NCBI GenBank assembly: GCA_963665185.2
Contig: CAXXPO010000027.1
Location: 1-64,000 of the forward strand
Length of the DNA: 64,000 nt
From: G963665185 sp963665185
GTDB taxonomy: Bacteria; Desulfobacterota; Desulfovibrionia; Desulfovibrionales; Desulfovibrionaceae
Direction of reading: 5' to 3'
The translations under genes and the position numbers were made by a program. The notes below the pieces were generated by a model. That model was not told the DNA's origin. It was given only the letters and a program-made list of their open reading frames with translations, and searched no databases. Below are positions 10,271 through 19,732 of the stretch, piece by piece (the first letter of the stretch is position 1; each line of letters starts with the position of its first letter).

Positions 10271-10549
10271 ATGCAGGATATGGCTGCCTTTTTGCTGGAA
10301 TACTTTGACTTCGACTTCACGGACAACGGCATGGTCGTTGTCCTTGGAGACGACCCGCCGGAACTCCTCACCGACATGCTCCGCGAGCTGGACAGCGAAT
10401 CGCCCGCCGGACTGGTCGGGGTCTACGAATGTTTGAGCATGCTTGCCGAAGCGGATGATCCCGATTCCTTTGAAGTGGATGAAAAAGTGTGCAGCCTGAA
10501 ACTGCGTTGCAGGATGGTGGAGTATTTACGCAAACTCCAGCAGGCATGA
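10271..10549 (+). CDS. Small acidic hypothetical protein
   Basis: 92 residues, rich in Asp, Glu and Leu, with no cysteine pair or catalytic motif I recognise. GAGG 10 nt before the ATG supports translation. It follows mnmE by 89 bp and ends 37 bp before a strong terminator, so it is probably the last gene of that transcription unit. I do not recognise the family. Confidence 0.6.
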   Translation: MQDMAAFLLEYFDFDFTDNGMVVVLGDDPPELLTDMLRELDSESPAGLVGVYECLSMLAEADDPDSFEVDEKVCSLKLRCRMVEYLRKLQQA

Positions 10550-10586
10550 ACGCCTTTGCCATATTTTTTCAGGACATATTTCATAA

Positions 10587-10621
10587 AAAAAATCCGCCGG
10601 GACTTCCGGCGGATTTTTTTT
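10587..10621 (+). terminator. Strong bidirectional intrinsic terminator
   Basis: AAAAAATCCGCCGG and CCGGCGGATTTTTT pair around a 5-nt loop, with an A-run on one side and a T-run on the other. It closes the mnmE unit and would also stop transcription from the minus-strand ORF downstream. Confidence 0.92.
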
Positions 10622-10704
10622 ATGACGTCAGCCCGGATGGGGCGGACGATATATCTATCTGTGCCGGAAAACGGTCTCCCGACATTGTGGTGTGCGGTTT
10701 CCGC

Positions 10705-10833
10705 CTAGAGAAGCCCGCTGCGTTGCCGCTTTTCAGGACACTCCAGAATCGGATCCAGCGCACCGCCCAAAAGGCTGTTGACCACGCTCAGCAGCAGGCC
10801 GACGACCTTCTGGGGGATTATAAATACGTCCAT
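10705..10833 (-). CDS. Possible 42-residue hydrophobic peptide
   Basis: A short minus-strand ORF starts at ATG 10833 with AGGAG 10 nt upstream. The peptide begins MDVFIIPQKVVGLLLSVV, continues with a second hydrophobic stretch, and ends in a basic tail (PEKRQRSGLL). The layout fits a small membrane peptide. It points towards the bidirectional terminator at 10587-10621, which would end its transcript. I do not recognise it; the evidence is the ribosome-binding site, composition and terminator position only. Confidence 0.35.
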   Translation of the reverse strand: MDVFIIPQKVVGLLLSVVNSLLGGALDPILECPEKRQRSGLL

Positions 10834-10849
10834 GTGAAATGAACTCCTG

Positions 10850-11567
10850 TTCGGGTTTATCCAACGCCCCTCGCGCCCGGGTAGGGGTATGCTCAGGACG
10901 AGGCGGACAGCCGTCCGCCAAAGCGAAGCATCGCGTACACGCTGCTCCGCAGGCTCCGTCTTCCAACAAAGCCCTTTCAATTTACCGCACCCCGAAGGCT
11001 CTTCAGCCCCGGTGCAATCTGAGTCGATGTGCGGCTCTACTTCCTTTCGGGACAAAAAGCAAGCATGGCGGTTTTCATCTTTTCCGAACGATCCGTGATA
11101 TCACGCAACTCCCCCCGTTTTCATCGCGCAACAGCGACTTACCTACCTGCCGATATCGCAAAAAAAGACCTCGCAACTGAATTCTGCGCTTTTTTTCTTG
11201 CCATATGCGTTTATTTCTCAACAGCACGGTTTTCACGTCAACGTCCCTCCTCACGCGGAAATATCCCCGGAAGATCCGGGCCACGCTGATCCCAACGTAT
11301 TTCGCAACCCGAACCGACCATTCCTCGAATGCCAGGATTGGCACACCCGTTGCTTTCTTCGGGGTCGGGCAAGGGGCGTTCCCTGCCCGGTCTTGGCCGA
11401 AAGGCTGATTCATAGACCCCGGCACCGCGCGTACCGGAAGGCATCGGGCCTTCCGGTCACGGGGGCAGGGACCAGGACCCCAAAAACAGATGAATGTCCC
11501 GGCTTTGCCCGAGCACCCGCCACGGCATTCCGGCAGCAACCTCCCAGAAAGAGGGACAACGCGCACC
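10850..11567. other. Long intergenic stretch without a convincing gene
   Basis: About 700 bp between the small minus-strand ORF and the cytochrome gene. The open frames here have no recognisable product and no good start signals. One feature stands out: a perfect 10-bp stem ACCGGAAGGC/GCCTTCCGGT at 11433-11457 with a 5-nt loop and no T-run, which could be a leader hairpin of the cytochrome-rnf transcript. I see no tRNA or riboswitch core I can name. Confidence 0.5.
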
Positions 11568-12065
11568 ATGCAGCCCCGATACAAAATAATACGCATACTC
11601 TGCATGTTTCTCGGCGCCCTGGCGGTCGTCGGCTACCTGATGCCAGAGGGTTCGGCCTCCACCCCGCCCCGCGTGCTTCTGGACAACGGCGGGGGCCGCG
11701 TCATCTTCAGCCACGCCTCCCACACCGCCGACTACGGCTTCAAGTGTGCCGACTGCCACCACGACCAGGCAGGCGACCCGGCTCACCCCGTCCCCTGCGG
11801 AACATGCCACCCCAAAGAATTCGGACCAGAGTTCGCAGCCACACACCGGCATGCGTTTCCTTCCCCGGACTATTGCCAGCGTTGCCACGACACCGAACCG
11901 GACATGAACGCGGCTCCGAATTCCATGTCCGCCGAGGACAAACCGGACAGCGGCAACATACCAACCCGCATGGACGCTTTTCACGATCAATGCATGGGTT
12001 GCCACCGCGACAACGGAGCCGGCCCATTCGAAGAAACCGAATGCTCCGCCTGCCACGCACAATAA
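11568..12065 (+). CDS. Periplasmic multihaem cytochrome c, Rnf-associated
   Basis: 165 residues with an N-terminal hydrophobic signal (about 8-30) and five CxxCH haem motifs: CADCH 60-64, CGTCH 77-81, CQRCH 103-107, CMGCH 142-146 and CSACH 159-163. Additional His residues could serve as distal ligands. In Desulfovibrio species a multihaem cytochrome is encoded directly ahead of rnfC and is thought to exchange electrons with the Rnf complex on the periplasmic side; the 13-bp gap to rnfC here fits that. GAGGG lies 12 nt before the ATG. This gene is intact, unlike the frame-broken genes after it. Confidence 0.88.
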   Translation: MQPRYKIIRILCMFLGALAVVGYLMPEGSASTPPRVLLDNGGGRVIFSHASHTADYGFKCADCHHDQAGDPAHPVPCGTCHPKEFGPEFAATHRHAFPSPDYCQRCHDTEPDMNAAPNSMSAEDKPDSGNIPTRMDAFHDQCMGCHRDNGAGPFEETECSACHAQ

Positions 12066-12078
12066 CGGGAACCACGTC

Positions 12079-13237
12079 ATGAACCGAATAGACTTTTCCC
12101 TGAATCCCTCCCCGACCGCTCCGATGGCGGAACTCCCGGTCGGCTCCGAGCTGATGCTCTGGGTCGCCAACTACAGCGTGGACGCGGCGCGGGGCAAAAA
12201 GGTTGTGCGCGGAACCCGCATCGCCACGCACAAGGAACCGGCCGGAGGACTGCTCTGCGCTCCCTGCGCCGGAAAGGTCGCGGATGTGGACGTGGGGTAT
12301 GTCCGCATGACCGTGGCCGACCAGGGAGAGGCCGGAGAATCCGTCGAACCGATCTCCGTGGCCTCGTATTCTGGCGGGGACGAGTTTGCGCGATACCCTG
12401 GCGGATATGGGGTATCGACACACGCCCGCTGCTTCCTGCAAACATGCTCATCATCAACCGGGACTCAACCCGGAACCGGGTGTTTCCGTCTGCAGCCAGC
12501 TTTACGCGGACTGCCGCCAAACCCTGGAAGCCGGCCTGCGCAATCGCCCCGGCGCGTGGTCGGCTCCTTCGAGCTGCGTATACGCCTCGCCTGATTCCGG
12601 GCAAACCCTGGACGACTGCCGCACCGTGGCGGTGCAGCCGGTCTACCCGAACAGTCTGCCCGCACTGGTGACACGCCAGGCGACCGGGCAGAAAGCACCC
12701 GGCAGCGTGACCGTCCTCGGCCTCAAGGAATTGTATTCCATCGGCCGGGTGGCGGAAACCGGCCTGCCCCTGGACCGCACCGTGATGACCGTGAACGACG
12801 CAAACTACATCGTTCCACTGGGCATGCCGGTACGGGAACTGCTCAAGGCCGCCGACCTGCCATACGGTCCCGGCGACCGGATCGTCCTGGGAGGTCCCAT
12901 GCGGGGCCGGGCCATCTACAACCTGGAGAACGGCGTGGGCCGCAGACATTACGGCCTGTTCGTCATTCCCCGCGACAGATTTCCCCGTGTGGTGGACACC
13001 CCCTGCATCAACTGCGGAGAATGCGTGCTGCATTGTCCGGCCCGTCTGCGGCCCAATGAAATCGCCCGTTACGCCGAATACGATCAGTTCGCCAAAGCCG
13101 AACGCTCCGGTCTGGCCGGTTGTCTGGAATGTGGCCTGTGCGCGTTTTACTGCACGGCCAACCGCCCCCTGATGCACTATCTGCGCTTTGCCAAACAGCA
13201 ACTGCGCGAACTCGCGCAGACCACCCGCGCTCAATGA
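12079..13237 (+). CDS. rnfC: RnfC, Rnf complex NADH/ferredoxin-side Fe-S subunit, frameshifted
   Basis: RnfC is a cytoplasmic-face subunit of the Rnf complex, which couples electron flow between ferredoxin and NAD (or cytochrome) to ion pumping. The C-terminal half is clear: GGPMRGRAIYNLE, then two 4Fe-4S motifs CINCGECVLHCP and CLECGLCAFYCTANRP. The frame changes several times. After residue ~100 TLADMG is in one frame, DTRPLLPANMLIIN in another and GLNPEPGVSVCSQL back in the first; more slips lie near 12540-12570. No in-frame stops remain once frames are joined. The GGIHPP-like N-terminal motif of typical RnfC is not evident. Probably a functional gene with sequence errors. Confidence 0.85.
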
Positions 13238-13248
13238 GCAGGATCGCC

Positions 13249-14241
13249 ATGACGCCCAAAACAATCATCATCAAACCCCCTGGCAAACTGCGAAACCGGA
13301 CTGACCGTCGGTCCCGCCTCCCACTGGCGTTGCGGCCGGACCGTCAAACTGTTCATGCTGCATCACATTCTGGCCCTGCTGCCCGCCGCCCTGCTGGCCG
13401 GATACTCTTTCGGGCTGCCCGCCGTACGGGTCATGGCGGCTTGCGGCGTCAGCGCCGTTGCCGCGCAATGGCTCTGCTGCCGCCTGATGCACAGGAAACC
13501 GGACGTGGACAACTTCGGAGCCTTGTACACCGGCCTGCTGCTCTCTTTCCTGCTGCCCGCGACCGCGCCCTGGTGGCTGGCCATCGCAGGCCCGGCCATC
13601 GCCATATGCCTGGGACAGGCAGTGTTCGGGGGATTGGGGCAGGCTCCGGTAAATCCCGTAGCCGTGGCTTGGGCCGTGCTCACGGTCTCCTGGCCGGACG
13701 TCATGGACATCGATCTGTCCATGGCTGCGTCCAGCCTGAACTATCCCCTGGCCCAGCTCAAGTTCTACGGCGCGCAGACCCTTGGGCAGTTCAGCTATCT
13801 GGACTTCCTGGCCGGAAAACCAACTGGCCGGCCTGGGAGCGGCCCAGACAGGCGCAGTCCTGCTCGGCGGCGCATACCTCATGGCAAGGGGCCTGCTACG
13901 CCCGTTCATTCCCCTGGCCTTTCTGGCGGGAGTCTTCGCCATGGCCAGCCTGTTCTACACTCTTGATGCCCAGACCTATGCCAGCCCGCTCTTTCATCTG
14001 CTGACGGGCAACACCCTGCTGGGCGCATTCTTCCTGGCCCCGGATCCGGGTTCCTCCCCGTGCGGACGCCTCCCCATGGTGCTTTACGGGATCATGGCCG
14101 GTTGTCTTGTCATTATAATCCGGATCTGGGGCATATACCCCGATGCCACCCCCCTTTGCCGTGATGCTGGCCAATCTCCTGGCCCCCCTGCTGGACCGCA
14201 TCCGGCCCATACCTTTTGCCCGCGAGGTGAACCATGCGTGA
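13249..14241 (+). CDS. rnfD: RnfD, Rnf membrane subunit, frameshifted
   Basis: Integral membrane subunit of the Rnf complex, rich in hydrophobic helices (LALLPAALLAGYSFG, YTGLLLSFLLPAT). The N-terminus MTPKTIIIKPPGKLR at 13249 is separated from the rest by one extra A near 13295. Further single insertions lie near 13818 (an A-run) and 14147-14153 (a C-run). Removing them gives one ~329-residue protein ending PFAREVNHA at 14241. The S/T-G-A-T flavinylation motif expected in RnfD is not visible; the corresponding stretch (13715-13770, unbroken) reads SMAASSLNYPLAQLK. The stop overlaps the rnfG start by 8 bp. Confidence 0.82.
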
Positions 14242-14834
14242 GATATTGCGCATGATTCTGGTGCTTTCGATCATCTGCGGCGTGTCGGGCCTGGGCCTGG
14301 CGACGCTCAAGGATGCAAACCCGCCAGCGCATAGAAATCCCAGGTTCTTACGTATGTAGCAGGGTCCGGCCCTGCTGGGCGTGCTCACCCCGGCGCGACA
14401 ACGACCCCATTCGCCGACCGCAAGACATTCGACGTGGACCAGAAAGGGATCATCGTCTTCCCCGCCTTTGAAGGAAAAAAAAACTCGCGGGCGTGGCTTT
14501 GGAAGCCTTTGCCCCGGGATATTCCGGCGACATCGGCGTGATGGTGGGATTCGATCCGGCCACGGACAGGATCATCGGCATCGGTGTGACCACCCAAAGC
14601 GGAAACTCCGGGCATCGGAACCCGCATCCTGGAAAAATCGGCTTCACCAGCCAATTCAAGAACCACGGGCTGGAAAAGCTGGATATCCGATCCAGGGACG
14701 GCGATCTGGACGCGGTTTCCGGTGCCACCTACTCCACAGCCGGAGTCATGGCCGCCGTGCAGAACGCGGCCAGGCTCTACGCCCGTCTCAAGGACGAAAT
14801 CGGACAGACCTGGAAGAAAGGAGACGCATCGTGA
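14234..14834 (+). CDS. rnfG: RnfG, FMN-binding Rnf subunit, heavily frameshifted
   Basis: RnfG is a single-helix periplasmic subunit with covalently bound FMN. The start MREILRMILVLSIICGVSG gives the membrane anchor. The C-terminal part is clear: GDIGVMVGFDPATDRI and the flavinylation motif SGATYST, whose Thr would take FMN from ApbE. Between about 14310 and 14480 there are many single-base slips: for example 'gcaaacccgcc' for a coding gcaacccgcc, and a nine-A run at 14466 where seven restore GKKLAGVALE. Density of slips is the highest in the window. The stop overlaps the rnfE GTG by 4 bp. Confidence 0.8.
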
Positions 14835-15560
14835 ACCGGGCATGGAAGGAATTTTTCCAAAGGCCTGTGGGCCGAGCTGCCGCCCTTCCGGGTGCTGTTG
14901 GGACTCTGCCCCACCCTGGCCGTCACCTCCAAGGCGGAAAACGGTCTGGGCCATGGGGATGGCCGTCATCTTCGTGCTGACCCTGTCCAACCTGATCATT
15001 TCCACATTGCGAAAGCTCATTCCGGCCAAGGTGCGCATCGCCTGTTTCATCGTCATCACTGCATCGCTCGTGGTGGCAGTGGAACTGCTCATGCAGGCCT
15101 ACGCCTATCCGCTGTACCAGCAGCTGGGCATCTTCGTGCCGCTCATCGTGGTCAACTGCCTTATCCTGGGCCGGGGCCGAGGCATTCGCCTCAAAAAACG
15201 GGGTATTCCACTCCATCCTCGACGCCCTGGGCATGGGGCTGGGTTTCACCCTGTCCCTGACCTTTTTGGGCGGCGTGCGCGAACTGCTCGGCACGGGCTG
15301 CCTGTTCGGAGCGCAGATCATGTGGGACGGATTCAAACCCTTCGCCTTCATGGTCCAGGCGCCGGGCGCGTTCGTCTGCCTGGGGCTGATTCTGGCGGGG
15401 CATGAACCGTTTCAACGTCTGGCGAGGCCCGACGCCACAACCAGAAGCCGCCCAAGGCCCTGAACATGGCCGACACCTGCGCCCAATGCGGCATGAGCGG
15501 CCTGTGCAACATGGACGACGGGAAAAATTTCCCAACATCCCCGGAACATCGGGCCGCTAG
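14831..15560 (+). CDS. rnfE: RnfE, Rnf membrane subunit, frameshifted, with Cys-rich tail
   Basis: Integral membrane subunit, homologous to RnfA. GTG 14831 begins NRAWKEF; the core spans VLLGLCPTLAVTSKAENGLG, MGMAVIFVLTLSNLIIS and GLGFTLSLTFLGGVRELLG in three different frames, so at least three slips exist. The C-terminal reading is uncertain. One frame encodes MADTCAQCGMSGLCNMDDG (from 15466), a C-x2-C-x5-C motif that looks deliberate; the frame ending at the TAG at 15558-15560 gives no such motif. The gap to rnfA is 12 bp with AGGGAG between. Confidence 0.75.
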
Positions 15561-15572
15561 AGGGAGCGCACC

Positions 15573-16167
15573 ATGGATTACCTGCTGCTTGTCGTATCGG
15601 CCATTTTCATCAACAACATCGTTCTGGTGCAGTATCTCGGAACATGTCCGTTCATGGGCACGTCCAAATCCACGGATGTGGCTCTGGGCATGGGCGGAGC
15701 AGTGGGTTTTCGTCATGCTCATGGCAACGGGCATCACCTGGCCCATCCAACGCTTCATTCTGGACCCGTCCGGCATCGGCTACCTGCAGACCATTGTCTT
15801 CATTTTTGGTGATAGCGTCGCTGGTGCAGTTGCGTGGAAATGTTCCTGCGAAAACTCCTTCCCCCGCTCTACAACTCGCTCGGCCTGTTCCTGCCGCTCA
15901 TCACCACGAACTGCGCCGTTTTGGGGCATGGCCATCATGTGCCACGCGCGAGTACGGCTTTCGCGAGTACGGCTTTTTCACCTCGCTGATCGTCACCGGG
16001 GCTTCGGGCGTGGGCTTCACCCTGGCATTGCTCATCATCAGCTCCATCCGGGAGCGACTCGAAACCGCGCCCATCCCCGGCGGCCTTCAAAGGCGTACCC
16101 ATCGCCCTGGTCCTGGCCGGAATCATGTCACTGGCATTTCTCGCCTTCCAGGGGGATGGCCGCATGA
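15573..16167 (+). CDS. rnfA: RnfA, Rnf membrane subunit, frameshifted
   Basis: The start MDYLLLVVSAIFINNIVLVQ is a near-perfect RnfA N-terminus, and GTCPFMGTS follows. With the frame corrected near 15705, the sequence continues FVMLMATGITWPIQRFILDPSG, later LPLITTNCAVLG and TSLIVTGASGVGFTLALLII, ending FQGMAA at 16167. Several slips are needed (near 15705, 15810, 15840-15940 and 16080). A 15-bp tandem duplication at about 15948-15977 inserts five residues (REYGF twice), also likely spurious. RnfA and RnfE form the membrane electron path across which the [2Fe-2S]/[4Fe-4S] cluster lies in known structures. Confidence 0.82.
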
Positions 16168-16201
16168 ACACCATGACAGACAGCATGAAAAGGGAACCTC
16201 T

Positions 16202-18385
16202 ATGATAGCCACATCCGTCATCGTACTCATAGTTCTTGGATTCACCGCCGCCGCCGTGTATGGCGGCCGCATCCAAGGCCCTGCATGTGGAAGAAGATCC
16301 GCGCATCGCCGCAGTGGAAAGCCTGCATGCCCGGCGCAAACTGCGGCGGCTGCGGCTATCCCGGTTGTTCCGCAGCGGCGGCCGCCCGTGGTTGCGGGCA
16401 AGGCCGCGCCCGACCTGTGCGTTGCCGGGGGTACGGAAATCGCCAAGGCCATAGCCAATGTCATGGGCATGAGCGTGGAATTTTGCGAACCCAAGGTGGC
16501 CGACATCATCTGCACCGGCGGAGACAGGGCCGACAAAATATACGCCTACGAAGGCGTGCAGGACTGCCGGGCCGAAGCCATGCTCTACTGCGGGGACAAA
16601 TCCTGCGGCCTGGGCTGCATCGGCATGGGCACCTGCGTGCGGGCCTGCCCCTTCGACGCCCTGCATCTGGACGAACACAACCTGCCCGTGGTCAACAAGG
16701 CCTTGTGCCGATCCTGCGGAAAGTGCGCCGAAATCTGCCCTACCGGAGCCATCCGCATAAGCGGGCTGAGCGCCAGCCTGCTGCACGTCAACAAACTTCG
16801 CGACTGCCTGGCCCCGTGCATGCAGAAATGCCCGGTGCAGATCGACGTGCGCACCTTCATCCACCAATTGACCAAGGGCTGCTTTGCAGACGCCCTGCTG
16901 ACCATTAAGAATCGCAATCCCATGCCGCTCATCGTCGGCCGTATTTGTCCGCATCCCTGCGAACAGATATGCCGCCGCAACATCCTGGACGAAGGCGTGG
17001 CCATAAGCACGCTGCAGCGTTTCGTGGCCGACTGGGAAATGCAGTCGGGCAAGCGCGTTCCCCTGCCCCTGCAATCCGGACACCGGACACCGGGTGGCCG
17101 TCGTGGGAGCCGGACCGTCCGGTCTTTCCTGCGCCTATTTCCTGCGCCGCCTGGGTCATCATCCGGTCGTTTTCGACACCCCATGCCCAGGCCGGAGGCC
17201 TGCTACGCTACGCCATACCGGAATTCCGCCTGCCCCATGCCGTGGTGGACTGGGAAATAGACGGCATCATGGCCCTGGGGGTGGAGCACAGGCCATTCAT
17301 GACCTTTGGCAAGGATTTCGACCTGCAAAGTCTGGACAACGAAGGCTTTGAAGCGGTCTTTCTGGCCACGGGCGCATGGAAGACGCCCTTTCCCGGAATC
17401 CCCGGTGAAGACGGGCGCAGACGTCTGGGGCCAGCGTACGCTTTCTGACCGCCGTGGGCGGCAACCTCACCTCCATGCACGGCCAGAACGTGGTCGTGGT
17501 GGGCGGAACCAACGCGGCCATGGATGTGGCACGTACCGTGGTCCGTCTGGGCGCGGCCCATACCTATGTCCTGGCCGAGGACATCCAGCGCAAGATGAGC
17601 GCCAACAAGGGCGAAATCGAACGCGCCCGGGCCGTTGGCGCGGAGCTGATGGAACAGACACGGCCCCGTGCGCTTCCATCAGGACGACCATGGCCGCGTG
17701 ATCCGGGTGGAGTACGAACAGGTGCGGTACAAGGACGAAAAAAAGGCCTCCGGACCCGCTCTCCCCCGTGGCCGATTCCACGGCCAGTTTGGATTGCGAT
17801 TTCGTGGTGATATGCCTGGAACGCTCCCCCGACCTCTCCTGTTACATGGATCCGGCCGGAACATCCCCGTTCAAGATCTCCAAGAACGGCTTGGCGGAAG
17901 CGGACAAATCCACCATGCAGACGTCGTTGCCCCATGTCTTTGCGGGCGGAGAGCTGCGCCAGGGGCGCTCCGTGGTCATGGAAGCCGTTGCCGACGGACG
18001 CCGTGCCGCACGCTCCATACATTTCATGATCACCGAAGGCGAAGTGCGCCGCTTCGACGCTCCGCCACAGGAACGGATCATTCCCGAATCCATCCTCAAG
18101 GACATGCGGGTGACATATTCCATCCCCCGGGTGGTTGTTCCCGAACTGCCCCTGGATGTGCGCAAACATTCCATGACCATGGAAGTGACCCGCGCCATCA
18201 CCTACCGCGACGCCCTCAAGGAGGCCAGTCGCTGCCTGCGTTGCGGCCTGACCTGCTACGACCGTGATGCCGGCAGCGCGTTTTCCGGGGATTCGGACGT
18301 CACCCGTTTCAATGCGTCCGCGGCCAAAGGGGCCAAAACCGACCCCCCTGCCGCCGCTCCGTCCCGCAAGGAGGTCAGAGCATGA
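16202..18385 (+). CDS. rnfB: RnfB fused to a GltD-like FAD/NAD(P) domain, frameshifted
   Basis: The N-terminus MIATSVIVLIVLGFTAAAV is the membrane anchor. Then come the RnfB four-Cys cluster (PGANCGGCGYPGC, in a shifted frame near 16325-16370) and a ferredoxin pair CIGMGTCVRACP and CRSCGKCAEICP. From about 16800 on a second module resembles the small subunit of glutamate synthase: CMQKCPVQIDVRTFIHQL, CPHPCEQICRR, then VAVVGAGPSGLSCAYFLRR (FAD) and NVVVVGGTNAAMDVART (NAD(P)). It ends near CLRCGLTCYDR. This fusion is known from Desulfovibrio RnfB and adds a likely NAD(P)H/FAD site. Slips near 16260, 16370, 17080, 17185, 17430, 17665 and 17760. AAAAGGGA precedes the ATG. Confidence 0.85.
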
Positions 18386-19618
18386 AAAAGGACATGACCG
18401 CATCCGCAATTGCGGCCAACCGCCGCCAGTTTCTGGGCATGGGGCTTGCTCTGGGCGCAGGGATGGCCCTGCTCGGACCGACGGCGGTTCTCGCAGCCCC
18501 GGACCGCACGGAATTCACGGACTGCGCATCTGCGCATAGTTCGGTCGGGTACGGCCCGGTACGGATCCAGGACACGCGCGTGGCCATGGGAACCTTTGTA
18601 ACCATGACCGCCATCAGCGACTCCAAGGACCGGGCCGGGGAGGCCATTGACTTGGCTTTTTCCGAAATACGGCGCCTGTCAGCCATCCTGGACCGGCACG
18701 CCCCGGATACCCCCCCTGGCATGGCTCAACAACCGGGGCATTTTGAACGATCCCGCCCCGGAACTGCTGCATGTGGTCCGTGCGGCCGCTAAATTTCACG
18801 CCCTGAGCGACGGTGCGTTCGATATGAGCGTTCTGCCCCTCATGCGGATTTTTGAACAAGAAACTGCCCATGGCAGTTCAGGTACTCTCCCCAAGAGCCT
18901 CGTCAAAGAGGCTCTCTCGGTGGTGGACTCGGAATCGGTCCGTACATCCCCTCGTTGGATTCGGTTCAACAGACAGGGCATGGGGATCACGTTGGACGGC
19001 ATCGCCAAAGGGTATATCGTGGATTGCGCCTCCTCCATCCTGCGCGACCACGGTATTGCCGACCACCTGATCAATGCCGGAGGAGATATACGGGCTTCGC
19101 AGGGAAAGTTCATGAAGCCGCCCCTGGGTTGTTAGCCATTGAAGATCCGGCAAAGCAGGGTCGCCGCCCCGATGTCATCGCGCTCTCCAATGGCGCGGTG
19201 GCCACTTCGGGCGGCTATGAGATATTTCAACCGGCGCAACCGAGCCTGCCATCACGTCGTCACCCCTACCATAGGCACCTCGCCATCCCAGATTATCAGC
19301 GCTTCCGTGGCCGCTTCAACGGTCATGGAAGCCGATGCCCTGTCAACTTCGGTTCTCATCCTGGGTCCGCGACGGGGAGTCTCCCTGCTTGATTCCCTGT
19401 CCGGACGGGATGGGTTCGTTGTGGCTGCAAACGGCGCATCCCGCGGCAACGCAGATGTGGCCTTCCCTGCACAAACGCGGAAATCTGGGGCAGGTGTTGC
19501 GACGGTATTGTTCATAGGCGAACCGTGGGAAAATGCCGGCAATGAATGCAAGGCCTTCCCACGACGGGTTGCCAAAATGTGGCTTTGTCAATCCGAGGAA
19601 GAACTTGCCGATTGGTAG
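18382..19618 (+). CDS. apbE: ApbE, FAD:protein FMN transferase, frameshifted
   Basis: ApbE attaches FMN to Thr in RnfG (and usually RnfD) in the periplasm. The start overlaps the rnfB stop (ATGA). The signal sequence carries a twin-arginine-like motif (NRRQFLGMGLALGAG). The family sequence MGTFVTMTAISD is followed, after a slip near 18705, by AWLNNRGIL, then ITLDGIAKGYIVD, INAGGDIRASG and SNGAVATSGGYE, typical ApbE blocks. More slips near 19105 and 19225. The C-terminal end is uncertain: one frame closes at 19518, another at 19618. It completes the rnf operon. Confidence 0.82.
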
Positions 19619-19732
19619 CGGAGTGGAATAATCCGGCGGGCCTTCCCGGCCCCGCCCAGACCTGCTTCAACACCTGCCGAGGCCGAACGGGACAACGGTG
19701 CGACAGGTACATTGTAAAAGGGAGGTAGTGAC

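Noticed and set aside
11205..11567. A riboswitch or structured RNA before the cytochrome gene
   Set aside because: Only one clear 10-bp hairpin (11433-11457); no core motif of a known riboswitch class could be identified.
12380..19620. Reading the rnf region as several novel small genes in alternate frames
   Set aside because: The pieces align end to end with one Rnf or ApbE protein each after single-base correction, so they are fragments, not new genes.
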